A stretch of 64,000 nt of DNA from Gluconobacter roseus NBRC 3990. GTDB lineage: Bacteria; Pseudomonadota; Alphaproteobacteria; Acetobacterales; Acetobacteraceae. Below, in pieces: positions 7,796 through 15,503 of this stretch (the stretch's first letter is position 1; every line of letters starts with the position of its first letter). The notes below the pieces were generated by a model that worked only from the letters and a program-made list of their open reading frames with translations, did not search any database and was not told the origin of the DNA. Location: contig NZ_BJLY01000004.1 in assembly GCF_006538885.1 (NCBI RefSeq), positions 124,001 to 188,000 of the forward strand. The letters run 5' to 3'. The position numbers were made by a program, and so were the translations under genes.

Positions 7796-10222
7796 TCATG
7801 CTGTTGTGATGGCGACGTCTTCGGCATGAAAGCGACGGAACACATCAAAAAGAATGGCATCCTGAACACTGCCGCCATCGCGGGCGGAGACCAGTGCAAC
7901 ACTCAGGGTCATGGTCAGACTGTCCCCGGCGATGGCGCTGACACGGACCTTCGGCGAAGGAGCTGACAGGACTTCGTCACGATGGGCCGCGACTTCGAGC
8001 AGCATGGCTTTCGCCTTTTCCGGATCGGTCGTCAGGGGGATTTTGAACGTCAGGGTCAGGACGCCAGTGGCACCGCTCAGCGTGGCGTTCTTAATGCTCG
8101 TGGTGATGAACTGGGAATTCGGGACGATCATGGTCGAGCCGTCGCTCAGGCCGATATCGGTTGCGCGGATGCTGATGCGTTTGACGTCACCGCGTGTTCC
8201 CGCGATTTCAACCATATCGCCGACGCGGACAGGGCGCTCCGCCATCAGGATTACGCCCGAGACGAAGTTCTGCACGATGGATTGCAGGCCAAAGCCGATA
8301 CCGACGGACAGGGCACTGACCACCCAGGTCAGGTTCTGCACGGACACGCCGGCAATGGACAGGATGCCGAGGCCAACCATGATCCAGGAGCAATAGGTAA
8401 AGATGCTCAGGATCGAAGTGCGGCTGCCGATGTCCAGCCGGGTGGTGGGGAAGAAGCGGTCCCGGATCCAGGCGCGGGTTTGGCGGATGGCGTAATAAGC
8501 CGCCACGACCAGAACAATGGCCAGCACCACCGTATCGAGCGAAATCTTCACGCCGTGGATGGTGTTACCGACAAACAGAAGCCACAGCCTGTTGGTGATG
8601 TCCGCAACGCTGAAGCTGCCATCCGTCTGCGCGATGGAAAACAGCAGGAGCAGGAGCAGCACATTGCCAAGACCGGAGAGAATGACCCCGATCTGAGACA
8701 GGCGACGCTGTGTCAGACCGAGCTGGACCAGACGCCGGCTGAAGAACCCGTTTTCGGAGAACAGGCGGTCCAGCACGTCGCGCCAGCACAGTCCCAGCAG
8801 GGTCACTATGGCGATGCCCGTCCCCAGCGAAAGCAGCCAGCCATTGAGCGTAAAGGCAAAGGCCACATAGCCTAGCAGAATGGAAATGACCGTGACGGCC
8901 AGAAGCAGACTGGAGACACCCAGCGCCGACGGGGCGAAACCACGCGTATCATTCTGGTTGCTGAGACGGCGGAATGTATCGACTGCACAGCCGGCAATGG
9001 CGATCGAGAATGCGATTTCGAGCAGGAGCTGAAGCGTCTGTCCGAAAGCGTCCTGAGCCTGAAACGCCCGGAGGAGATCCAGCAGCAGAATGCTGATCGC
9101 GAGGATCCAGTCCACGCCGCGCAGGGCCTTGCGCTCGCCGGGGTTACCCTGCGCCAGAACGCCGCTTCGTCCAAAGACTGGCAGACCGGCGCCAATGATG
9201 AAGCCGCAGACGGGGACCGTCTCGCCAATGATCGCCCCGATCGGGCCGCCACCATCCGGAAGGGCCGCGGCTGACCAGATAAACCAGGTCAATGTGGCGA
9301 TGACGGCTTCCAGCGCACCGTTCAGCGTGATGGCGATGATGCTCGCGGAAAGGGCTTCTTTCACGCTGTCTTCGGTCGCCGGGCGGAAATGGGCTCCACA
9401 GCGCTTGAGCAGTCGCAGGATCAGCGGCGAGCTGAAACCGATGGCAACAAACGTGATCGCACAGCCGATCAGAAGGTAAAGCCAGTCGGACAGGACGCCA
9501 CCCGCATGGAGCGAATAGCGGTTCTCCGCCCGCTCGGTCAGGAGCGTGTTCCAGAAACGCGGGGCAAGCGGAGAGACCGTGCGTTCGGACAGGGCTGCGT
9601 GTTGCAGACGTGTGCGACGGGCATTGATGGCCGTGTTGAGCTGCTGGGCCTGAAGATTATAGAGCTTGGCCCGCATCAGCGCCGATTTCACAGACTGCGA
9701 GTTCTGCTGCATCCGCTGGCGCTGTGCCGTGACGGACGGATCCTCGTTTTCCGCAGCCTTGGGGCCGAGGATCTTCAGGAAAGATTCGGTAATGCTGTCA
9801 TAGGACTGGATCTGCGTGACCGCATCCTGCGTGTTCTGCTGGACCTTCTGGACCTGGGACGAAAGACCGTCGAGTTCACTGTTACCCGTGTTCGCGTCCT
9901 TGCGGTTGAGTGTCGCGAAGACCTGCTTCAGCACAGTGGCGCTGTCATCGAGTTGATGGTCGATGGACGTGGAGACCGCGTTCCACCCAAGACCGGAATT
10001 GCTTCCAGGATCAGACGACGTGTCCTTGGCGCTGTCTTTAGGCGCATCCTTGGAAGGTTGTGCCGTCGTCTGCGCAGCGGCCAGTGCTGGATGGGCAGGA
10101 AGCAGTCCGGCGCAGAGCAGTCCCAGAGCCAGAAAAACACATCCCAGCGCATGTCCAAAAGCGGGTTCGGAGCGCCAGCGCAGGGAGTCTGAAAAGGCAG
10201 GCGCGACAAGCCGTTTGGTCAT
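7796..10222 (-). CDS. Large mechanosensitive channel (DUF3772 + MscS)
   Basis: An 808-aa inner-membrane protein. I start at the ATG at 10220-10222, giving a signal-like N terminus (FLALGLLCAGLLPAHPALAAAQ) suited to export of the following ~200-aa helical periplasmic region (DUF3772 type). About ten hydrophobic segments follow, then the MscS pore and beta domain: VGLGILSIAGVSVQNLTWV, GIGFGLQSIVQNFVSGVIL, ERPVRVGDMVEI and VPNSQFI. It should open under membrane tension to release solutes, useful in organisms living in concentrated sugar. It is longer than E. coli MscS (286 aa) and resembles MscK/YbiO-type paralogues. Confidence 0.88.
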   Translation of the reverse strand: MTKRLVAPAFSDSLRWRSEPAFGHALGCVFLALGLLCAGLLPAHPALAAAQTTAQPSKDAPKDSAKDTSSDPGSNSGLGWNAVSTSIDHQLDDSATVLKQVFATLNRKDANTGNSELDGLSSQVQKVQQNTQDAVTQIQSYDSITESFLKILGPKAAENEDPSVTAQRQRMQQNSQSVKSALMRAKLYNLQAQQLNTAINARRTRLQHAALSERTVSPLAPRFWNTLLTERAENRYSLHAGGVLSDWLYLLIGCAITFVAIGFSSPLILRLLKRCGAHFRPATEDSVKEALSASIIAITLNGALEAVIATLTWFIWSAAALPDGGGPIGAIIGETVPVCGFIIGAGLPVFGRSGVLAQGNPGERKALRGVDWILAISILLLDLLRAFQAQDAFGQTLQLLLEIAFSIAIAGCAVDTFRRLSNQNDTRGFAPSALGVSSLLLAVTVISILLGYVAFAFTLNGWLLSLGTGIAIVTLLGLCWRDVLDRLFSENGFFSRRLVQLGLTQRRLSQIGVILSGLGNVLLLLLLFSIAQTDGSFSVADITNRLWLLFVGNTIHGVKISLDTVVLAIVLVVAAYYAIRQTRAWIRDRFFPTTRLDIGSRTSILSIFTYCSWIMVGLGILSIAGVSVQNLTWVVSALSVGIGFGLQSIVQNFVSGVILMAERPVRVGDMVEIAGTRGDVKRISIRATDIGLSDGSTMIVPNSQFITTSIKNATLSGATGVLTLTFKIPLTTDPEKAKAMLLEVAAHRDEVLSAPSPKVRVSAIAGDSLTMTLSVALVSARDGGSVQDAILFDVFRRFHAEDVAITTA

Positions 10223-10327
10223 GCGTGGGTATTCCGTCCAGTGTCTTGAAGGATTTTCAACGGTTTGCAGGGGCAGGGGTTCGATCATCACATATCCGTG
10301 GGCCTGTTCATCAGGCCGACGGAGACG

Positions 10328-10362
10328 AAAAAGGCACCTTTCCGGGGCGGGAAAGATGCCTT
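10328..10362 (-). terminator. Rho-independent terminator after pyrD
   Basis: Read on the minus strand, AAGGCATCTTTCC pairs with GGAAAGGTGCCTT around a short GC loop, followed by TTTTT. It lies 23 bp past the pyrD stop and separates pyrD from the MscS gene. Confidence 0.75.
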
Positions 10363-10384
10363 GGTCGCTGCGTGAAGAACGTGT

Positions 10385-11458
10385 TCAGGCCGGGCGGTCA
10401 ACGCCGTGGGCGTCGGCAATAGTCTCGAAGCCGTCCCGGCGCATGGCGTCGAGCAGCTCCGTCTTCATACGGGGCAGGATGCTAGGGCCCTGAAGCACGA
10501 AGGACGAATAGATCTGCACCATATCCGCACCCATGCGGATGCGGGCGAGAATGTCTTCACCGGTCTCGATGCCACCACAGGAAATCAGCGCCAGACGGCC
10601 CTTGTTCAGACCCGAGACGATCCGCAGCACATCGCGCGAACGCGGGGCGAGGGGGCGGCCGGAAAGGCCACCGCTTTCGCGGGCTGCCGGGTCATGCAAG
10701 GTCGCAGGACGGGCAATGGTGGTGTTGGTCAGGATCAGGCCCTGCGCGCCACCTTCGATGGCGGCTTCAAGGATCGGCTCGTAGGAGCTGTCATCCAGAT
10801 CGGGCGCAAGCTTGACCAGAAGCGGCGGGCGCTCCGGATTGCGCGTGTTGATGGCGTCCAGAAGCTCTTTCAGCATCGTTGCCGACTGGAGATCCCGCAG
10901 GCCCGGCGTGTTGGGGGATGACAGGTTCATCGTGATGTAATCGGCATAGGGGCGCACGCGCGCCACGAGGTCCGGATAGTCCCGCAGTGGGTCGGAACCG
11001 GTCTTGTTGATCCCGATATTCACGCCGAGCGGGACGGTCGGGCCGCGCATCCTGCCATTGGGCATCGGGCGGTGCAGACGGGCGAGACGACGGCAGAAGC
11101 GGTCCACGCCGCAGCCATTGAACCCCATGCGATTGATGATCGCACCATCCTCGACCAGCCGGAACAGGCGGGGGCCGGGATTGCCGGGCTGGGGGCGGGG
11201 GGTCACGGTCCCGGCCTCGATATGGCCAAAGCCCAGCTTTGCCAGCGGACGGATGGCGCGTGCGTCCTTGTCGAACCCGGCAGCGAGGCCGATCGGGTTG
11301 GGAAAGCGCAGGCCGAGCGTACGGGTCGAGAGGGCCGGCACGTCCTTCGGGGCATGGCCCCCGAGTCCGAGTGCTAGGGAATGAATGGCGAGTTCATGCG
11401 CCGTTTCGGTGTCGAAGCGGTGCAGGAGGGGGGTGACGAGCGTTCCGAGGTCGATCAT
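10385..11458 (-). CDS. pyrD: Dihydroorotate dehydrogenase (quinone), class 2
   Basis: Oxidises dihydroorotate to orotate in pyrimidine synthesis and passes electrons to ubiquinone at the membrane. The 357-aa length and the N-terminal helical segment before the barrel mark the membrane-associated class 2 enzyme. Motifs seen: NPIGLAAGFDKDA (FMN), EAGTVTPRPQPGNP, NRMGFNGCG, MNLSSPNTPGL with the class 2 catalytic serine region, KLAPDL, and the C-terminal phosphate loop SCGGIETGED. A rho-independent terminator follows. The gene appears monocistronic. Confidence 0.96.
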   Translation of the reverse strand: MIDLGTLVTPLLHRFDTETAHELAIHSLALGLGGHAPKDVPALSTRTLGLRFPNPIGLAAGFDKDARAIRPLAKLGFGHIEAGTVTPRPQPGNPGPRLFRLVEDGAIINRMGFNGCGVDRFCRRLARLHRPMPNGRMRGPTVPLGVNIGINKTGSDPLRDYPDLVARVRPYADYITMNLSSPNTPGLRDLQSATMLKELLDAINTRNPERPPLLVKLAPDLDDSSYEPILEAAIEGGAQGLILTNTTIARPATLHDPAARESGGLSGRPLAPRSRDVLRIVSGLNKGRLALISCGGIETGEDILARIRMGADMVQIYSSFVLQGPSILPRMKTELLDAMRRDGFETIADAHGVDRPA

Positions 11459-11574
11459 GAGTTGTTTCCATACCCTAATCTTCGGTGCGGCGCATCAGCT
11501 TCGCGCTCTGGCCTTGCACCGGCGAGGGCTCATTTGTCTTGGCGGGGGAACGGGGACGCGATAGATGCGAAGGC

Positions 11575-11811
11575 ATGTCCAACGCATCCACTGAATCCTA
11601 TGACGAGCCTTATCTTGAGACCTGCTGCCGCTCCACGCTGCACCGGTTGCTGCTCTGCGCCTCGACGGGACGACCGACAGGGCTGAAGGACCAGCCCTGT
11701 CTGGAGCGGCTGGAGCGACTTGGTCTGTCTGAACTGCGGGATGACGGCCGTTTCGTCATCACACAGGATGGTCTGAAGCGCCACCGCGAGGAAATCGGTC
11801 CGGTGGACTGA
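11575..11811 (+). CDS. Small conserved-looking hypothetical protein
   Basis: A 78-aa protein that I do not recognise. The ATG at 11575 begins MSNASTESYDEPYLETCC. It ends with RFVITQDGLKRHREEI, which looks like the tail of a small winged-helix domain (a beta hairpin followed by a helix), but this is weak. It lies alone between divergent pyrD and the convergent TIM-barrel gene, with a 15-nt gap to the latter. Confidence 0.5.
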   Translation: MSNASTESYDEPYLETCCRSTLHRLLLCASTGRPTGLKDQPCLERLERLGLSELRDDGRFVITQDGLKRHREEIGPVD

Positions 11812-11826
11812 TCGACGGACTGAAAA

Positions 11827-12678
11827 TCAGGACGCGCTCGCCCAGGCCTGATCCAGTCCTTCGCGGCAGAAGCGGATGACTTCGCTCAGATCGCGGTCAT
11901 ACAGACTGTCCGGCACGCCGGAAGAGAAGATCTCCACGGTACAGGCGCCACGGAAGCCCGCGTCCCATGTGGCATGCAGCATTTCATGAAGCGGAATGCA
12001 GCCATCGCCGGGGATCAGACGGTCCGCAGCGGAATAGGGTGTGCGCCAGTCGCTGACCTGAAGGACATTGATCTTGTTACCCGCAGCACGGATGGCCGCG
12101 CAGACATCCTTCTGCTGCCAGATGTTCCAGTAATCCAGACACAGACCCATGGCGGAGTGTCCGACACCGTCGATGATGTCCATGGCATGTTCAATGGTCC
12201 AGATCGCGCTTTCGGTGTTCACCGAGGTCGGGTTGAGCGGTTCCAGTGACAGGGAGACGCCCAGATCTTCCGCAAGCGGGCAAAGCTCGCGCAGATAGCG
12301 CACCGTCTCGTCCATGGTGCGGCGCATGTTCCCCTTGGGTGGTGCGCCGGTATTGGTGACGAAAACACTGCCCGGCACATGCGGAGCCAGGGTTTTCAGG
12401 CTGCGGGTCAGGCGTTCAACGCGGGCTTCAGTCGCGCCGGGCTCGGGCACCATGGCGCTACCAAAAAATGTACGGACAGCAGGCTGTACGGCGCTAACGG
12501 TCAGGCCGCTGTCTTTCACGAGGCGCATCTGCTCTTCAATGCGGTTCTGATCAAGCTTGGCCTCACAGATCTCGATCGCATCCACGCCAAGCTCGCAATA
12601 GCGGGTGACGTCTTCCTCAAACGACCAGGGCTGGGTCGTGAACTCGTTCATGCCGAAGCTGAAGGGCAGTGTCGTCAT
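11827..12678 (-). CDS. Sugar phosphate isomerase/epimerase-like TIM barrel
   Basis: A 283-aa protein of the xylose-isomerase-like AP endonuclease 2 family. Typical elements are the N-terminal FSFGMNEFTTQPWSFEEDV, a metal-binding Glu in LSLEPLN, GLCLDYWNIWQ with Asp for metal, and GDGCIPLHEML followed by CTVEIFS with the last Glu. These form the usual metal site of sugar epimerases and hydroxypyruvate isomerase relatives. The substrate cannot be told from sequence. The next upstream gene (alpha/beta hydrolase) ends 5 nt before this start, so the two form an operon, possibly for catabolism of a plant-derived compound. Confidence 0.8.
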   Translation of the reverse strand: MTTLPFSFGMNEFTTQPWSFEEDVTRYCELGVDAIEICEAKLDQNRIEEQMRLVKDSGLTVSAVQPAVRTFFGSAMVPEPGATEARVERLTRSLKTLAPHVPGSVFVTNTGAPPKGNMRRTMDETVRYLRELCPLAEDLGVSLSLEPLNPTSVNTESAIWTIEHAMDIIDGVGHSAMGLCLDYWNIWQQKDVCAAIRAAGNKINVLQVSDWRTPYSAADRLIPGDGCIPLHEMLHATWDAGFRGACTVEIFSSGVPDSLYDRDLSEVIRFCREGLDQAWASAS

Positions 12679-12682
12679 CGGT

Positions 12683-13492
12683 TCAGCCCTTCATGAAATC
12701 GAGAACGGTGCGGTTGAACTTCTCGGTCTCGTCGAGAAAGACCATGTGGGCGCTGTCCGTAAACTCCACGCCCCGGCAGTTGGGCATGTGCTGTGCGACC
12801 CAGGCGGGGCCTTCCGGGTTCAGAACCTTGTCCTTGCGCGCAATCATCATCAGGGCCGGAATGGCGAAGCGGGGGATGATATCGCGCCAGTCCTGTGTCG
12901 TATGATCGGCCATCATGGCACTGCGGGCATAAGCCGGGCTCTGTGCCATTTCCCGGAGCAGGAAGGCCTTTTCATCGTCCGGGAGCGGATGGCAGATGCA
13001 GCTCTCCAGATTGCCCTTGTCGAACTCTTCGGGCATCAGGGTGAGCTGCTGCTGTACGGCTGTCAGACCGGCCTGATCGTAGCAGGCGGCATGTCCGAGC
13101 TTCCACTCGGCGGAATAGTACTGCTTGGGGGTCTGCTGGACGAAAATGGCATTGCGGATGCGTTCGGTGCCGAACAGTTCCAGATACGACCAGATGATCG
13201 GGCAGCCCAGTGACCAGCCCAGAACGGTGACATCCTGAAGGTTCAGCGCAACCAGCAGGTCCCGCAGATCAGCGGCGAGACGGGAAATCCGGTAGCCGTG
13301 CTGCGGCTTTTCGGAACGTCCGTGACCGCGGAGATCGACGGTAATGACGCGGGCCTGTTCGGAGATCGGGCCGACATTGCGATGGAAAAAGCGCCCCGAG
13401 AAGGTCCAGCCGTGGATCATGACGAGGGGGCGCCCGTGTCCCTGCTCTTCGTAATGAATGCGGGTTCCGTCGCTGGTCGTGATGTGCGGCAT
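12683..13492 (-). CDS. Alpha/beta hydrolase
   Basis: A 269-aa alpha/beta hydrolase of the chloroperoxidase/esterase type. Visible are the oxyanion segment MIHGWTFSGRFFHRN, the nucleophile elbow LGWSLGCPIIWS with the serine, and a late DSAHMVFLDETEKFN with the catalytic His; the acid is probably in MIARKDKVLNPEG. The ATG at 13490-13492 is preceded by GGAG at six bases; an ATG four codons upstream has no such site. It is the first gene of a two-gene unit with the TIM-barrel protein. Substrate unknown. Confidence 0.85.
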   Translation of the reverse strand: MPHITTSDGTRIHYEEQGHGRPLVMIHGWTFSGRFFHRNVGPISEQARVITVDLRGHGRSEKPQHGYRISRLAADLRDLLVALNLQDVTVLGWSLGCPIIWSYLELFGTERIRNAIFVQQTPKQYYSAEWKLGHAACYDQAGLTAVQQQLTLMPEEFDKGNLESCICHPLPDDEKAFLLREMAQSPAYARSAMMADHTTQDWRDIIPRFAIPALMMIARKDKVLNPEGPAWVAQHMPNCRGVEFTDSAHMVFLDETEKFNRTVLDFMKG

Positions 13493-13622
13493 GCTCTTCT
13501 CCATGAAGGGTGGCGGAAAGGGGCGTGAAGACTGTCCGGGTCATAGCGCACGGACATGGGGGCGGGTTGCGTGCAAAGGAGCGTTTGCGCTTGCGGGAGC
13601 AGGACGGTAAATTGACCCTGCC

Positions 13623-14738
13623 ATGACTGCTTCTGCTCCTTCCGCCGCCTCTGATGCGCCTGCCGCAGCACCCCCGAACCGTGTTCTGAAACCCATCGAT
13701 CTGGGGCAGGGCGTGGTGATCAAGGACCCGGTGATTCTTGCTCCGCTTTCGGGTGTGACGGATCTGCCGTTCCGTCAGCTTGCCCGTGATCTGGGTGCGG
13801 GGCTCGTCGTGTCGGAAATGATCGCTTCCTGGGCGATGATCCGCGAAAACGAGAACACCATGCGCATGGCGCGGATGGCCGAGCGCGGGCCGAATGCGGT
13901 CCAGCTGGCTGGATGTGATCCCGAGGCCATGGCGCAGGCTGCGAAGATTTCGGTGGATGGGGGCGCGAACCTCATCGACATCAATTTCGGCTGCCCGGTG
14001 AAGAAGGTTGCGATCGGGCAGATGGCTGGTTCTGCGCTGATGCGGGACGAGGTTCTGGCCGGAAAGCTGCTCGAAGCGACGGCGCGGGCCGTGAATGTGC
14101 CGGTGACGCTCAAGATGCGCATGGGCTGGGACCATAACTCGCTCAATGCCCCGCGTCTGGCGAAGATCGCGGAAGAAAGTGGCATCCGGCTTGTGACGGT
14201 TCACGGTCGCACCCGGCAGATGTTCTATAACGGCACGGCGGACTGGCGTTTCGTCAAAACGGTGAAGGACGCGGTGTCGCTGCCCGTCATCGTCAATGGC
14301 GATATTAACACCATCCGCGATGCACGGGAGGCGCTGCATCAGTCACAGGCCGATGGCGTCATGATCGGGCGCGGCTGTTACGGACGGCCCTGGTTTACGG
14401 CACAGGTGGCCCAGTCCCTGCGGACCGGTGAAGATGTGCCAGACCCGGATCTGGCGACTGAAAAGGAAATCGCCCTGCGGCATTACCGGATGATGCTCGA
14501 CCATTTCGGCGAGCGGCCGGGGCTGCGGCTCGCGCGCAAGCATGTGTCCTGGTATTCCGCCGGGCTGCCGGGCTCTGCGACGTTCCGCTCCACCATCAAT
14601 GGTGTCGAGAGTGCAGCCGAGGCCATTGCACTGCTGACCGCATTCTATGACCGTCATATCGACGCCGGTGTCGTGCGCAACCGTGAGGCCGGCCCGACAG
14701 GCAGTCTGAGCCGCGACGGCACGCGTGAAGCGGCGTGA
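13623..14738 (+). CDS. dusB: tRNA-dihydrouridine synthase DusB (NifR3)
   Basis: FMN-dependent enzyme that reduces uridine in the tRNA D-loop. The protein is 371 aa. Motifs seen: [16 protein letters not shown], the catalytic Cys in [41 protein letters not shown] and [11 protein letters not shown]. As in many alphaproteobacteria it stands directly before the ntr genes, where it was once called nifR3. It has a Pro/Ala-rich N-terminal extension of about 25 residues. The DUS C-terminal helical part ([17 protein letters not shown]) is intact. Confidence 0.95.
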   Translation: MTASAPSAASDAPAAAPPNRVLKPIDLGQGVVIKDPVILAPLSGVTDLPFRQLARDLGAGLVVSEMIASWAMIRENENTMRMARMAERGPNAVQLAGCDPEAMAQAAKISVDGGANLIDINFGCPVKKVAIGQMAGSALMRDEVLAGKLLEATARAVNVPVTLKMRMGWDHNSLNAPRLAKIAEESGIRLVTVHGRTRQMFYNGTADWRFVKTVKDAVSLPVIVNGDINTIRDAREALHQSQADGVMIGRGCYGRPWFTAQVAQSLRTGEDVPDPDLATEKEIALRHYRMMLDHFGERPGLRLARKHVSWYSAGLPGSATFRSTINGVESAAEAIALLTAFYDRHIDAGVVRNREAGPTGSLSRDGTREAA

Positions 14739-14762
14739 GGGCGTGAGCAGCCCTGCGCTTTT

Positions 14763-15503
14763 ATGGCAACCATGACGGAGCAGTCCGCTTCAGGTCTGGT
14801 CGAACAGGGCTGCCATCCGGTTTTTCTGTACGGGGCGTCCCGGCTGGATCGGCAGGATGTCGCCCGGCGATTGCACAGTCATAGCCCTCGCGCGCAGAAT
14901 CCGTTCGTAATTGCAGCCCTGACCGCCACGCCGCGTGCGCTTCGTGAAGCGGCTCTTTTTGGCAACGGCGAGGCCGGCTGGATCCAGCAGGCGCAGGGCG
15001 GAACGTTGCTGCTGGACGAGATCGACTGTCTGTGCCCGCTGATGCAGGACCGGTTCATGGACTGGCTGGCACAGGCGGACACGGATCTGCGCGTGATCGC
15101 AGGGAGCCGGCATGATCCCGTTCTTCTGCTTCGACAGGGTGGACTGTCCGCAGCCCTGCATCGCTGGCTGTCGGCACTGCCCTCGGCGCAGCGTCTGGGG
15201 CCGGAGCGGATCAGTGCGGTCTGTCGTCTGGCGGCCGGAACGGGCACGGCGCGCCCGCGTGGGTTGGAACGGGCGCTGGAACGGCCTTTATCCGAATATC
15301 TCGAGGGCGATCTGGAAAACGGGGCGGGGGATCTGCATGCCTGTGTGGTGGGCGAGGTCGAACGTCCGCTGATCACGATGGTTCTGCGCCGGACCTGCGG
15401 CAACCAGCTCCGGGCCGCCGCCATCCTGGGTGTAAACCGCAATACCCTGCGCAAGCGGATCCGTGAGCTTGATATCACGATCCCGAAAGGCATCGACGAG
15501 TGA
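14763..15503 (+). CDS. Reduced NtrC-like protein (no receiver, degenerate AAA+, Fis HTH)
   Basis: A 246-aa protein at the usual position of ntrB-ntrC. No receiver domain is present. The AAA+ region begins at VFLYGASRLDRQDVARRL, where a GxxGxGK P-loop would be expected and is missing. The Walker B-like segment GGTLLLDEIDCL is kept. The loop between ALFGNGEAG and WIQQAQ is too short to hold GAFTGA. The C terminus keeps a Fis-type HTH (LRAAAILGVNRNTLRKRIREL). It probably cannot activate sigma-54 by ATP hydrolysis, but could still bind DNA. Its stop overlaps the ntrY start as GTGA. Confidence 0.75.
   Translation: MATMTEQSASGLVEQGCHPVFLYGASRLDRQDVARRLHSHSPRAQNPFVIAALTATPRALREAALFGNGEAGWIQQAQGGTLLLDEIDCLCPLMQDRFMDWLAQADTDLRVIAGSRHDPVLLLRQGGLSAALHRWLSALPSAQRLGPERISAVCRLAAGTGTARPRGLERALERPLSEYLEGDLENGAGDLHACVVGEVERPLITMVLRRTCGNQLRAAAILGVNRNTLRKRIRELDITIPKGIDE

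Noticed and set aside
13269-14339. 356-codon minus-strand frame across the hydrolase start and dusB
   Set aside because: Antisense to dusB and in the wrong register for the hydrolase; no domain seen.
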